Under the pieces are notes generated by a model. It saw nothing but the letters and a program-made list of their open reading frames with translations, was not told the origin of the DNA and did no database searches. This document shows positions 1-7,956 of a stretch of 27,946 nucleotides of DNA, in pieces (the stretch's first letter is position 1; every line of letters starts with the position of its first letter). The stretch spans positions 1-27,946 of the forward strand of contig JBLHJW010000011.1 of NCBI GenBank assembly GCA_047619465.1, read 5' to 3'. The position numbers and the translations under genes were made by a program. The DNA comes from CAYHDV01 sp047619465 (GTDB lineage: Bacteria > Patescibacteriota > Minisyncoccia > Phycocordibacterales > CSBR16-119).

Positions 1-29
1 TTTTTTTGAAATTTTACTCATGAATCAAT

Positions 30-96
30 CATACCAAACAAAAACCCTGCCGTTAAGCAGGATTCTTGTGTGTACATTTGTATATACATTTTGGGT
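30..96. repeat. Direct repeat, copy A (partner at 1348-1413)
   Basis: A 67-bp stretch matches 1348-1413 with three substitutions and one 1-bp indel. The partner copy begins with the last three bases of tRNA-His and runs through its trailer and terminator. Copy A lies just downstream of the 113-aa gene. The two copies bracket about 1.25 kb holding two minus-strand genes, an arrangement like attL/attR around a small integrated cassette or like a local duplication. Confidence 0.85.
40..61 (-). terminator. Rho-independent terminator after the two-gene block
   Basis: Read on the minus strand, CCTGC-TTAACG-GCAGG is followed by GTTTTTG. The same hairpin occurs at 1357-1379 behind tRNA-His. It lies downstream of the stop codon at 113-115. 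Confidence 0.75.
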
Positions 97-112
97 CGTT
101 TGGTGGAAAGTT

Positions 113-454
113 TTAGAACCAGATCTTTCTAAGTAGTCTAGCCCTTTCAAAAAGATCATTGTTTATATACTCACACTGACCAAATTCCAATTTAGAAACC
201 ACTTCACATTTTGTATTAGCCATACCGTCAAATCCCCCACCACAACCATACTCAATTTTTCCATTTACAAGATAGCTCGATACTGATTCTGACTCAGTAG
301 CGCTAATCTTATAAACCTCACCCATGTTCGAATCACACTTCTGTCCTTTAGGTAAAGATTTTGGTGAAATTAAAGCAAAAACAATATGCCAGGTGAAAAA
401 CAAGAAGACAACTAAAATCGATACAACTATTAAAGATATGTTTTTATTTTTCAT
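113..454 (-). CDS. Hypothetical membrane-anchored protein, 113 aa
   Basis: No family was recognised. Residues about 6-30 form one hydrophobic helix (ISLIVVSILVVFLFF), so the protein is probably anchored with its short domain outside the membrane. The outer part has four cysteines (C40, C71, C84, C94), including one in GYGCGGGFDG, which could form disulfides with help from the VKOR/DsbB enzymes of this genome; that link is inference. The start codon follows the stop of the upstream 293-aa gene by 3 nt, so the two are co-transcribed, and a terminator follows. Both genes sit between the direct repeats 30-96 and 1348-1413. Confidence 0.6.
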   Translation of the reverse strand: MKNKNISLIVVSILVVFLFFTWHIVFALISPKSLPKGQKCDSNMGEVYKISATESESVSSYLVNGKIEYGCGGGFDGMANTKCEVVSKLEFGQCEYINNDLFERARLLRKIWF

Positions 455-457
455 ATA

Positions 458-1339
458 TTAAAATGGAAAATCACCACCAGAAGATTCTCCGTTCCAAGAG
501 TATAGAACTTCTCCAGTGTTTGCATCCAGTCTCACAACTGGACCAGAGTCAAAAACCCAAACAAGTGAATATTCATAGCTATTATCAGCAGCATAGTAAC
601 CAAGAACCCCGCTTGAACCCGAAACTCCTGGTTGTTCATCTAAGGCAATCCTACGAGCCTCAGATTTAGTAATCGTTGGTTCTGAAGAAATAGTGATTGG
701 GTCCAATCTTATTCTGTTAGATCTTGCGCTATTGTCTCTTTCCATAAAACTCAAATTAAAACTTTTATTGAAAACAGGCAGGTTATTATAGTAGACATCA
801 TACCAAGCACGCACAATAGTTGTACTGTCAAAACCTACATTTTCTTCTATTTTTGATCTTTCATTTAAAACAAACTCGTATCCTGTTGGAGAACTTTGAT
901 AAACAAGATCTGAGGCAGATCCACCCTCAGAGGAAAGCAGGTAAGAAAGTCTGATATTATTCTCAGTTAAAAGGTTATCAATCCTAGAAACAACAATACT
1001 TGGGACGCCTGTATCTTGCTGAGGCTCTGTTGGTACTGGCTCAGGTGTTGAGATAGGTCCAACAACAACTTCTGTTTTTGGGAAAAATAGATATACCCCC
1101 ATTAAAAGAATAAGTACAACCAATACTCCAAGTATTGGTTTCCAGCTTGTATTCTTTTTTGGACCATCTGGTTTCTGTGGAACACTAGAAATTTGACCAG
1201 CATTCAAACTTGAAAAAGCTTCGTTAATATCTGAATCCTTCCAACCACCATCTGATATCAACCCCGATCTAATTTCTTCATTAGTTTTCTCCTTAGAAAG
1301 CTCTTTTTTTATATAGTCTATTAATTCTTGGTTTATCAT
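458..1339 (-). CDS. Membrane-anchored protein with N-terminal helical domain and PepSY-like C-terminus, 293 aa
   Basis: The start was placed at the ATG at 1337-1339 (MINQELIDYIKKEL). The open frame continues upstream to 1501, but that part reads through tRNA-His and its terminator, so it is not coding. Residues about 1-40 (NQELIDYIKKEL... IRSGLISDGGWKDSDINEAF) resemble the small three-helix domain often found at the N-terminus of CPR membrane proteins. Residues about 64-85 form one membrane span (ILGVLVVLILLMGVYLF), followed by a Pro/Thr-rich linker. The last 70 residues (TKSEARRIALDEQPG... VVRLDANTGEVLYSW) look like a PepSY-type domain. The function is unknown. It is the first gene of the two-gene block bounded by direct repeats. 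Confidence 0.7.
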   Translation of the reverse strand: MINQELIDYIKKELSKEKTNEEIRSGLISDGGWKDSDINEAFSSLNAGQISSVPQKPDGPKKNTSWKPILGVLVVLILLMGVYLFFPKTEVVVGPISTPEPVPTEPQQDTGVPSIVVSRIDNLLTENNIRLSYLLSSEGGSASDLVYQSSPTGYEFVLNERSKIEENVGFDSTTIVRAWYDVYYNNLPVFNKSFNLSFMERDNSARSNRIRLDPITISSEPTITKSEARRIALDEQPGVSGSSGVLGYYAADNSYEYSLVWVFDSGPVVRLDANTGEVLYSWNGESSGGDFPF

Positions 1340-1347
1340 ATCTAAAG

Positions 1348-1413
1348 CATACCAAACAAAAACCCTGCCGTTAAGCAGGATTTCTGTATGTACATTTGTA
1401 TATACATTTGGGT
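1348..1413. repeat. Direct repeat, copy B, overlapping the tRNA-His 3' end
   Basis: This is the partner of 30-96. It contains three bases of the tRNA-His acceptor end, the AT-rich trailer with the inverted repeat TGTATATACA, and the terminator hairpin. Its presence at the tRNA suggests it is the original copy and that 30-96 was generated from it. Confidence 0.85.
1357..1379 (-). terminator. Terminator of tRNA-His
   Basis: On the minus strand CCTGC-TTAACG-GCAGG is followed by GTTTTTG, about 32 nt after the tRNA 3' end. It ends only about 18 nt before the ATG of the 293-aa gene, so that gene is either read by read-through or started from a promoter inside this trailer. Confidence 0.75.
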
Positions 1414-1483
1414 GACTATCGGGAATCGAACCCGAATTACCGGTACCACAAACCGGAGTAATAACCGTTATACCATAGCCACC
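1411..1483 (-). tRNA. tRNA-His (GTG)
   Basis: A cloverleaf folds on the minus strand: acceptor GTGGCTA/TAGTCAC with one G-T pair, anticodon arm CCGGT-TTGTGGT-ACCGG with anticodon GTG, and a T-arm CGGG-TTCGATT-CCCG core. An extra 5' G (position -1) faces C73, the identity element of histidine tRNAs. The CCA end is not encoded. The 3' edge is part of the 66-bp direct repeat. Confidence 0.95.
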
Positions 1484-1503
1484 ATACGGTTGTGCTGGCA
1501 TTG

Positions 1504-1550
1504 CGCGACTTATTTTGGTTAACCAAAATAGAAGTACCCTTGTGGTGAAG
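1504..1550. repeat. Palindromic 47-bp element, copy 1
   Basis: This copy matches 13087-13133 at 43 of 47 positions and 9096-9138 over 43 bp. It contains the 20-bp perfect palindrome TATTTTGGTTAACCAAAATA (1511-1530), followed by GAAGTACCCTTGTGGTG. It lies 20 bp upstream of tRNA-His. Its GGTTAACC centre replaces GATTAATC of copy 2, a change on both arms that keeps pairing. Confidence 0.85.
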
Positions 1551-1602
1551 CTTTACCAGCACCAGAAAGAATACTTCAAAAATAGGTTTTTATCAAGTCT
1601 TT

Positions 1603-2595
1603 CTAATGTTTTTTGCCAGAGATCATTTTTGCATAAACCTGACTAACAAGAACAGAAAGTATCAAGACTACAACATATACACCCAAACTCTCTTTTGCAG
1701 AGTATGGAAGCTCCGCAACAGAACCGAGAATAAACAGAACAACCCAAGAAACAATAGACACAGACCCCACAGCAAAGGCTGTCTTTCTAAGCCTTGATAA
1801 CTCTCCAGCTCGGTGTGTATGCTCTCCCCCAAATGTTATCTCTTGAATTTTTGGGAAAACAACCAAGTTCAAAAGTCCCCCACCCAAACCAATAATCAAA
1901 ACAATCAAGGCTCTTGCAATAAAGGTTTGAGATGTTGAGTAGTAGGTTATATCTGAAAGAAAAAGAAGAAGCCCTGTAACAATAATTCCGGTAAGGGCAA
2001 CCCACATAATCTGATAGAAAGTCTTCAATACTTCTGATTCTTCTTTGGCGATACGATAATCTTTTAGAAACTTAAAGAAGAATATATCGGTAATCAAAGC
2101 ACCTCCTATACCAAGAGAAACCATTAAGGCGTGGAAGATTGCCAGGAAATTCTGATACTCAACAAGAGCTGATATAAATTTAAACTCTGAACCGTATACA
2201 GCAAATATTGCAATTAAAAATGAAACAAAAGCTGAAATCAGACACCAAGTACACCACTCCTTTAAAACAAACCCTTGAATGGAAACAAGGTATATTGAAA
2301 AAAGTGCTCCAGAAACAGCAATAAGAATAGAGAGTATTGAGATAACTGGAGTATAAGGAATCAAGCCCACAAATAAAAGAAGGTACCCTAACATTGTTAC
2401 CCCATAATAAATAATACCCAATAGATCTACAGGCAGTCCAAGAAACTTTGAATAAGTACTTTTAATCACAGTGTCACAACTACCATCCAGAGGACAAACC
2501 AATGTTTCATTCTTCTTTTTTGTGCTGTAAATATAGTAGGCAATAAAAAGACCACCCAAGGAAACCATTGTGGCTAATAGAAAAACGAAACTCAT
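1603..2595 (-). CDS. Vitamin K epoxide reductase (VKOR) family membrane protein, 330 aa
   Basis: VKOR homologues reoxidise thioredoxin-like partners during disulfide formation outside the membrane, passing electrons to quinone. The N-terminal half is a VKOR domain of about 140 residues with the paired loop cysteines in VCPLDGSCD (C34, C40) and the quinone-proximal CxxC in EWCTWC (C115, C118). The second half (about residue 155 on) is another multi-span membrane region containing SLGIGGALITDIFFF and a late GEHTHRAGELSRLRK loop, not recognised as a thioredoxin domain; the thioredoxin-like partner may be the gene at 19200. The start chosen is MSFVF at 2595, one base after the exchanger stop; an alternative start at 2634 would overlap it by 38 bp. 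Confidence 0.85.
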   Translation of the reverse strand: MSFVFLLATMVSLGGLFIAYYIYSTKKKNETLVCPLDGSCDTVIKSTYSKFLGLPVDLLGIIYYGVTMLGYLLLFVGLIPYTPVISILSILIAVSGALFSIYLVSIQGFVLKEWCTWCLISAFVSFLIAIFAVYGSEFKFISALVEYQNFLAIFHALMVSLGIGGALITDIFFFKFLKDYRIAKEESEVLKTFYQIMWVALTGIIVTGLLLFLSDITYYSTSQTFIARALIVLIIGLGGGLLNLVVFPKIQEITFGGEHTHRAGELSRLRKTAFAVGSVSIVSWVVLFILGSVAELPYSAKESLGVYVVVLILSVLVSQVYAKMISGKKH

Positions 2596-2596
2596 A

Positions 2597-3526
2597 CTAG
2601 AACAAGTTAAATAGCTTTCCAATAAACAGTACATAGACCATTAAAAACATGGATCCTTCCCACAGGTGAATCCTTTTTGAGATACCAGAAATAATAAATA
2701 GGAATGTTGAAGCAAGAAGAACTGGCAGACCCAACATAAGAGTTTTATCGTCGAGAGGAAGTGTGACAAATAGACCAGGAATTCCAACAACCATTAGTAG
2801 GTTGAAGGCATTTGAACCAAAAATGTTTCCTAGGGCAACTTCAGCATTTCCGGCCTTGGCGGCCTTTATGGAAACAAGAAGTTCGGGAAGAGATGTTCCC
2901 AGAGCCACAGCTGCTAGGGTTATGGCTCCTGTCGCAATTCCCAGCAAAGATGACAACTCAACAACTGAGTCAACCATATACTTAGCACCAATAATAAGAC
3001 CTGCAATACCAATAATCAAAATACCGATATCTTTTGCAGTAATTTTAGGTCTTTTTGACTTATTTTCTTCTATTCCATCTCTGTGAAATATTGTGTACAG
3101 AAGATATATTTGATACGTAACAAATAGGATCAAGGCTTCAATAAATGTAACCTGCCCATCAAAGGCAACTCCTAGAAAAAGGATCGCTGAGGTAGCCAGC
3201 AGTGGTATTTCTATATCTATCAGGTTCTTAGTAACAGAAAGTCTTCGAGCAAATAAAGCCGAGAAACCAACAACAAGAAGTATGTTTGCTATGTTTGATC
3301 CTATGGCATTTGCCACTACAATCTCTGGCACCCCTTTCACAACAGCGGCAATACTAGCCATTAACTCTGGAAATGATGTTCCAAGTCCAACAATAACAAC
3401 CCCCACAACAAATGGAGAGAGCCCAGCTGCAAGTCCTATCTTCTCTGAAGACTCAAGTAGCCAATCAGCACCTTTTACCAAAACTAAAAGTGAAACTACA
3501 AATACTGCTATCCAAAATATAATCAT
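2597..3526 (-). CDS. Calcium/sodium antiporter, CaCA family (YrbG-like), 309 aa
   Basis: Members of this family exchange Ca2+ for Na+ or H+ across the membrane. The protein has two inverted halves with the two signature alpha-repeats: GLGTSFPELMAS...NAIGSNIAN (about residues 47-83) and ALGTSLPELLVS...NIFGSNAFN (about 208-243). The ion-binding Glu is present in both (FPEL, LPEL). About ten membrane spans are visible, with a charged loop at HRDGIEENKSKRPK in the middle. Length and motifs are normal for the family. It lies 44 nt downstream of a P-type ATPase and 1 nt upstream of the VKOR start, so the three probably form one operon. Confidence 0.92.
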   Translation of the reverse strand: MIIFWIAVFVVSLLVLVKGADWLLESSEKIGLAAGLSPFVVGVVIVGLGTSFPELMASIAAVVKGVPEIVVANAIGSNIANILLVVGFSALFARRLSVTKNLIDIEIPLLATSAILFLGVAFDGQVTFIEALILFVTYQIYLLYTIFHRDGIEENKSKRPKITAKDIGILIIGIAGLIIGAKYMVDSVVELSSLLGIATGAITLAAVALGTSLPELLVSIKAAKAGNAEVALGNIFGSNAFNLLMVVGIPGLFVTLPLDDKTLMLGLPVLLASTFLFIISGISKRIHLWEGSMFLMVYVLFIGKLFNLF

Positions 3527-3570
3527 ATATCTATTATATATGAGTATAAGCTTTTAGCTTGTGTAAAAAG

Positions 3571-6237
3571 TTAAACTGAGACAGTTTCTGACAGAATAGT
3601 ATTTTTTGTTTTTTCCCTAAAGAAGAACCACCATTTGGCTATTTCTATACCCGTGACGTGAATCAAGCCCAAACCAATCACAACAAACCAGTCGGTTGCC
3701 ATAAGAGGGGTTGTTCCCATTAGATTATTTAATCCTGGAAGATATATGGCAAGTAGCATAAGTAATACTCCAATAACTGTTGCGATATTGAGATATTTAT
3801 TACTAAATACACGATAGTTCCATACGTGTTCTTTTAGATTTTTTATAGAAAAAATATACAAGAACATGTTAAAACCTAGCGAGGCAAATATCAGTGTTTG
3901 AAGATGTACCTGTTCCATACCTAGAACATAGTAAGAGTACAGGAATACTCCAAGTAGCAAGAAGTCTGCAAGTATACCTACTACGAACACTATTGTTTTT
4001 GACTCCATATCCAAGACTGGTTTGTCCTTCTTAAGAGGAGACCTGTTCATAACGTCTTTTTCTCCTAGCTCAAAAGAGAGGGCAATATTTGGCAATGACT
4101 CCCCAACAAGGTTTGTCCACAAAATCATGACAGCGGTAACAGGCAAAAATGGAAACTTAAATAAAATAGCTGAAACAATTAGGATTAGTTCGGTAAATGA
4201 ACCAGCAAGAAGAAACACTGTTATTTTTCGAATATTATCAAAGGCGATCCTTCCCTCTTTTATTGCAGCGACAACTATTGAGAAACTATCGTCTAATAAA
4301 ATTAGATCTGAGGCTGCTTTGGCGAGGTCTGTCCCAGATCCAACCGCAACACCTATGTTGGAAGACTTAAGGGCTGGTGCGTCGTTTACTCCGTCCCCTA
4401 TCATGGCAACCACTTCTCCGTTTTTTTGCAGGGCGTTTATGATTCTCATCTTATGCTCAGGATTGACCCTGGCAAATATTTCCACGCGCTTAACAGTCTC
4501 TCTTAGCTGACTATCAGAAAGGGGCTCGATCATTTCTCCTTCCATAACAGCTCTTTCTATTTTAGAAAAACCAAGGTTACCACCTATAGCCCTAGCGGTA
4601 AGTAGGTGGTCTCCTGTAATCATTATTATTTTTATACCAGCGTTTCTGGCTTGTACAATAGACACTCTTACATCTTCTCTAATTGGATCGTTTATTGCCG
4701 CTAAACCAACAAAGACAAGTTCTGATACAAGTTCCTCCCGATCATATTCTGCTTCGAGGTCTTTTTTATCAATCCCTTCCATACCCCTATCTAGAGTACG
4801 CTCAGCTAGACCGAGCACTCTAAAGCCTTCCCCTGCAAGTTTTTTATATTCTTCAATAAATTGATCTCTCGTGCTTTCATCTAAAGTTTTTGAGACACCT
4901 TCTTTATCTAAATAGAATTTAGATAAACCTAATAGTATTTCAGGGGCCCCGTTTACAGATATTTGATATGAGTCATCTTCTTTATCATTGTAAAGTGAGG
5001 CAATGTATTTTAGAGAAGAGTTAAATGTTAGTACAGAAATCTTCTTAAATCTTTTTAATGCACTTTCTGTATCTCCTCCATTGTTCAGGAAATATTCCAT
5101 CTTGGCCTTGTCTGTGGTTTCTCCGCGGACAATTTTCTCACCGTCTACATCTTCAATCACTGCTTCATTTGCTAAATATAGAATATTTAAAGCATTTTTA
5201 ATGTTTCCTTTTATGGAAAGTTTTTTTATTGCCATCTCACCTTTTGTGAGAGAACCTGTCTTATCTGTACATATCACAGAAGCTGTCCCGAGTGTCTCTG
5301 TGGCAACAAGCCTCTTAACCACACCCTGCTTTTTTAGGATTTTCTTAGCACCTATTGCCAAAACTATAGATATTGCGGCTGGTAGGCCTTCCGGAATTGC
5401 AGCTACAGCAACAGCTATTGTTATGGTCAACATTTCAGAAAACTGATAATCCCCAAGAATCCCAACAACAAATATCAGTAGAGAAACAAGTCCGATTATT
5501 ATCGCTATTATTTCTCCAAGTTTTCCTATCTTTGTCTGTAGTGGTGTTGGTTCTTCTTCTGCGGATTGAGTCATCACAGCAATTTTTCCAAACTCAGTAT
5601 CTTCTCCTGTGGCGACCACAATCGCCAGACCGTCACCACGAGCTACAAGTGAACCCATGTGAACCATGTTTTTTCTGTCGCTTATCTGAGCATCACCACT
5701 TATAGCGATAGAATGCTTTCTTACAGGAGAAGCCTCCCCTGTTAGAATTGCTTCATCTATCTCTAAGCTGTGAGATTCTATAATTCGAGCATCTGCTGGA
5801 ATTTTACTTCCCATTTTCAAGACAATCAAGTCACCCGGAACAATGACCTCTGAATTCACCTCATGGATTTCACCTCCACGAATTACAAGCGCACTTGTTT
5901 CTATTATGTCTTCGAGTTTTTCTAGAATATCATTGGATCGAAACTCCTGCCAAAAGCCAACCAAAACATTTACAATCACAGCAAGCAAGATAACAGCAAG
6001 ATCTACCCACTCTCTTATGTAGAGAGTAAAAAAGGCCCCAATCAGAAGTATATAGACAAGAGGACTCCTGAATTGCCTGAACAAAAATTGAAACCATGTA
6101 GTTTTTTTGATCTTGGGTAATATATTTATTCCGTATTTGTTTTGTGCGTTTATTAGAGAGCTTTTAGATAAACCATTTTTAATATCTGTATTTAGTGCTC
6201 CAGCCAATTCGTCTAGTGAAAATTTATACCATTTCAT
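3571..6237 (-). CDS. P2-type cation-transporting ATPase, 888 aa
   Basis: This is an ATP-driven cation pump of the plasma membrane. Visible parts are the N-terminal cation-ATPase domain (1-70), the actuator motif LTGEASPV (165-172, usually TGES), the TM4 motif PEGLP (282-286), the phosphorylation site CTDKTGS (D325, usually DKTGT) and the hinge MIGDGVNDAPALK. PEGLP in TM4 fits Ca2+ pumps of the SERCA/PMR1 type. The TM5 and TM6 sites differ, however: TM6 reads NLVGESLP where Ca2+ pumps have NLVTDGLP, and TM5 reads GSFTEL where SERCA has SNVGEV. Ca2+ is therefore only the best guess. The start ATG follows 80 bp that hold the rplS terminator. An exchanger and VKOR follow in the same direction. 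Confidence 0.92.
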   Translation of the reverse strand: MKWYKFSLDELAGALNTDIKNGLSKSSLINAQNKYGINILPKIKKTTWFQFLFRQFRSPLVYILLIGAFFTLYIREWVDLAVILLAVIVNVLVGFWQEFRSNDILEKLEDIIETSALVIRGGEIHEVNSEVIVPGDLIVLKMGSKIPADARIIESHSLEIDEAILTGEASPVRKHSIAISGDAQISDRKNMVHMGSLVARGDGLAIVVATGEDTEFGKIAVMTQSAEEEPTPLQTKIGKLGEIIAIIIGLVSLLIFVVGILGDYQFSEMLTITIAVAVAAIPEGLPAAISIVLAIGAKKILKKQGVVKRLVATETLGTASVICTDKTGSLTKGEMAIKKLSIKGNIKNALNILYLANEAVIEDVDGEKIVRGETTDKAKMEYFLNNGGDTESALKRFKKISVLTFNSSLKYIASLYNDKEDDSYQISVNGAPEILLGLSKFYLDKEGVSKTLDESTRDQFIEEYKKLAGEGFRVLGLAERTLDRGMEGIDKKDLEAEYDREELVSELVFVGLAAINDPIREDVRVSIVQARNAGIKIIMITGDHLLTARAIGGNLGFSKIERAVMEGEMIEPLSDSQLRETVKRVEIFARVNPEHKMRIINALQKNGEVVAMIGDGVNDAPALKSSNIGVAVGSGTDLAKAASDLILLDDSFSIVVAAIKEGRIAFDNIRKITVFLLAGSFTELILIVSAILFKFPFLPVTAVMILWTNLVGESLPNIALSFELGEKDVMNRSPLKKDKPVLDMESKTIVFVVGILADFLLLGVFLYSYYVLGMEQVHLQTLIFASLGFNMFLYIFSIKNLKEHVWNYRVFSNKYLNIATVIGVLLMLLAIYLPGLNNLMGTTPLMATDWFVVIGLGLIHVTGIEIAKWWFFFREKTKNTILSETVSV

Positions 6238-6278
6238 ACTATCTATTATATAGGTAAAACTTTTTTATAATACCCAAA

Positions 6279-6305
6279 CAAAAAAAGGCCGAAGCCTTCT
6301 TTTTT
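6279..6305 (-). terminator. Terminator of rplS
   Basis: AAGGC-CGAA-GCCTT is flanked by A and T runs on both sides, so it could work in either direction. It lies 13 nt past the rplS stop and ahead of the P-type ATPase gene. Confidence 0.85.
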
Positions 6306-6317
6306 GTATTAGTTATT

Positions 6318-6866
6318 TTATTGAGTAGATTCTTCTTTCTTTTCAACTGGAATCTCTTCCTCTTTTGGAGTCTCTTGCACCAGGGCGTCCTCTCCGCCTG
6401 CGTCTTTGACCTCATCCTTCTTCTCCTCTTTTGGAGTTTCTGCAACCTCTTCAGCTGGAGCTTCTGCCTCTACAACCTCGGCAACTTCTGGTTCTGGTTC
6501 TGGCATAATAAAATCCACAAAAGCTCGAAGTTTTCGTCTGATCTGCTTTGATGTCTTGTCTCGCAAGAAGTAAAGCTTTGATCGTCGAACTTTCGCTCGT
6601 CGAAGAATTTCAATATTATCGATAACAGGAGAATAAAGTGGGAAAATTCTTTCAACACCAAACTTTCCTGACATCTTTCGAACAGTAAATGTAGCTCCTG
6701 GCTCTCCCCCATGTTTAACAGACAAAACAAGTCCTTCAAACACCTGGATTCGAGTCTTTTCTTTATCTTGGATTTTTACGTGGATTCGAACCTTATCACC
6801 TGACTTTATGCCAAGCTCTTTTCGGAACTTCATGTCCACTGGAGAAATTTTAATTGCTGTATTCAT
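6318..6866 (-). CDS. rplS: 50S ribosomal protein L19 with acidic C-terminal extension, 182 aa
   Basis: L19 sits at the 30S-50S interface of the ribosome. Residues 1-115 are a standard L19: DKVRIHVKI, RIQVFEGLVL, GATFTVRK, GVERIFPLYSP, RRAKVRRSKLYFLR. Bacterial L19 normally ends near residue 115. Here a further 65 residues follow that are almost only Glu, Ala, Pro, Val, Asp and Lys (EPEPEVAEVVEAEAPAEE), predicted to be disordered and strongly acidic. Such tails are unusual next to a basic ribosomal core. It has its own terminator. The RluA-type gene lies upstream in the same direction, 46 nt away. Confidence 0.97.
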   Translation of the reverse strand: MNTAIKISPVDMKFRKELGIKSGDKVRIHVKIQDKEKTRIQVFEGLVLSVKHGGEPGATFTVRKMSGKFGVERIFPLYSPVIDNIEILRRAKVRRSKLYFLRDKTSKQIRRKLRAFVDFIMPEPEPEVAEVVEAEAPAEEVAETPKEEKKDEVKDAGGEDALVQETPKEEEIPVEKKEESTQ

Positions 6867-6912
6867 AGATAATTATTATTAGAGTCTTTAGTTAAAAACA
6901 GGTGAAACTTTA

Positions 6913-7644
6913 TCACACAAGGCCTGTTTCCGCAAGGGTTTCCTTTATGTCATCAGGGATTTGAGCCTCAAATAGGTGTTTATCGCCATCTGGACCAATA
7001 AACTCTATTTTACTAGCGTGTAGGGCCAATCTACCCACTATAGGGCATGTTTTCTTACCTGAGTATAGAGGGTCACAGACTATTGGATGATGAATGTGTT
7101 GCATATGAACTCGAATCTGATGAGTCCGACCTGTTCTAGGGTAAATATCCAAATATGAGAATATTTCTCCGCCCCGCTCAAACTCTCCAAGAACCTTGTA
7201 TTCTGTGACAGCCTCTCGGAGCTTTCCGCGCTTCCCTCTACTTGCTGAGCGGCGTCTAAAATCACTAGCAGACCTTCCGATGGTTTCATCTATAGAACCT
7301 TCTGGTTCCTTGAAGTGACCCCAAACCATGGCGTTGTAGGTTTTCTGAATTTGTCGCTCTTTGAATTGGTTTTTGAAGTACTCGAAACTTTCTTGGTTTT
7401 TTGTCACTATTAAAACTCCAGAAGTGTCTTTGTCTAGTCGGTGAACAATCCCCGGACGATATATAGTAATCTCTTCCCCTTTCATTTCTATAGTCATGGG
7501 CTCACCAACTTCTTTTATTTCTGGGTATTTGTCTAGAACAAAATCAGCAACAGTCATTTCTGTGCTTCGTCCATCACCATGAACCATAATTCCTGATGGT
7601 TTATTTATGACCAAAAAGTCGTTGTTTTCGAAAATGATTTCCAT
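6913..7644 (-). CDS. RluA-family pseudouridine synthase, 243 aa
   Basis: These enzymes isomerise uridine to pseudouridine in rRNA or tRNA. The catalytic motif is GIVHRLDKDTSGVLIV (HRLDKDTSG at 68-76, catalytic Asp 71). Other family motifs are VINKPSGIMVH at the N-terminus and YPRTGRTHQIRVHM with DPLYSG near the C-terminus. There is no S4 domain, and the length fits the short RluA/RluC/RluD-like forms; the exact target cannot be told from sequence. The start was set at MEIIFENN (7644) because the alternative at 7668 lies inside a terminator hairpin. That hairpin stands only about 11-16 nt upstream of the start. Confidence 0.92.
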   Translation of the reverse strand: MEIIFENNDFLVINKPSGIMVHGDGRSTEMTVADFVLDKYPEIKEVGEPMTIEMKGEEITIYRPGIVHRLDKDTSGVLIVTKNQESFEYFKNQFKERQIQKTYNAMVWGHFKEPEGSIDETIGRSASDFRRRSASRGKRGKLREAVTEYKVLGEFERGGEIFSYLDIYPRTGRTHQIRVHMQHIHHPIVCDPLYSGKKTCPIVGRLALHASKIEFIGPDGDKHLFEAQIPDDIKETLAETGLV

Positions 7645-7654
7645 ATTTAGATAA

Positions 7655-7682
7655 ATAAAAACACCCATAACTCGGGTGTTTT
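7655..7682 (-). terminator. Terminator-like hairpin between orf79 and the RluA-type gene
   Basis: ACACCC-GAGTTAT-GGGTGT followed by TTTTAT on the minus strand starts right at the stop codon of the 79-aa gene and ends about 11 nt before the next start. There is no room for a full promoter after it, so it may act as an attenuator or a leaky terminator. Confidence 0.7.
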
Positions 7683-7922
7683 CTATTCTTTTTCTGAATT
7701 AGAATGAACAAGATAGTCCACAGCTTCAGAAGAAAACGTGTCGTAAAGGTTTACTCTTCCCTCTTTAATTTCTATCTCAAGAAGAGTAGCTTCTTTTGTT
7801 CCGTTTTTTGTAATAGACAAAGACATAACACCAAGATCTACTGATCCTACATTTTTCCCTTCAGACCCCATGATAGCTATTTCAGCTAACACCTTTTCTT
7901 TTGTTATTTTTGCAAGTGCCAT
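7683..7922 (-). CDS. Hypothetical protein, 79 aa
   Basis: No family was recognised. It is soluble, with no signal or membrane segment. It has a likely helix at KITKEKVLAEIAIMG followed by alternating hydrophobic residues typical of beta strands (GVMSLSITKNG, ATLLEIEIKEGRVNLYD) and an acidic/polar end. The start codon follows the kinase-like gene by 34 nt, and a terminator hairpin begins at its stop codon, so it is probably the last gene of a kinase-orf79 transcript. Confidence 0.6.
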   Translation of the reverse strand: MALAKITKEKVLAEIAIMGSEGKNVGSVDLGVMSLSITKNGTKEATLLEIEIKEGRVNLYDTFSSEAVDYLVHSNSEKE

Positions 7923-7956
7923 ATACTGATATGATTAATTTAATAAGATACTACAT

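Noticed and set aside
1340..1501. N-terminal extension of the 293-aa protein by 54 residues (MPAQPYGGYG...)
   Set aside because: It is a translation of tRNA-His and its terminator in the same strand and frame; the ATG at 1337-1339 gives a sensible N-terminus.
5003..5446. Plus-strand ORFs inside the P-type ATPase, exchanger and polA genes
   Set aside because: They are antisense shadows of well-supported conserved genes.
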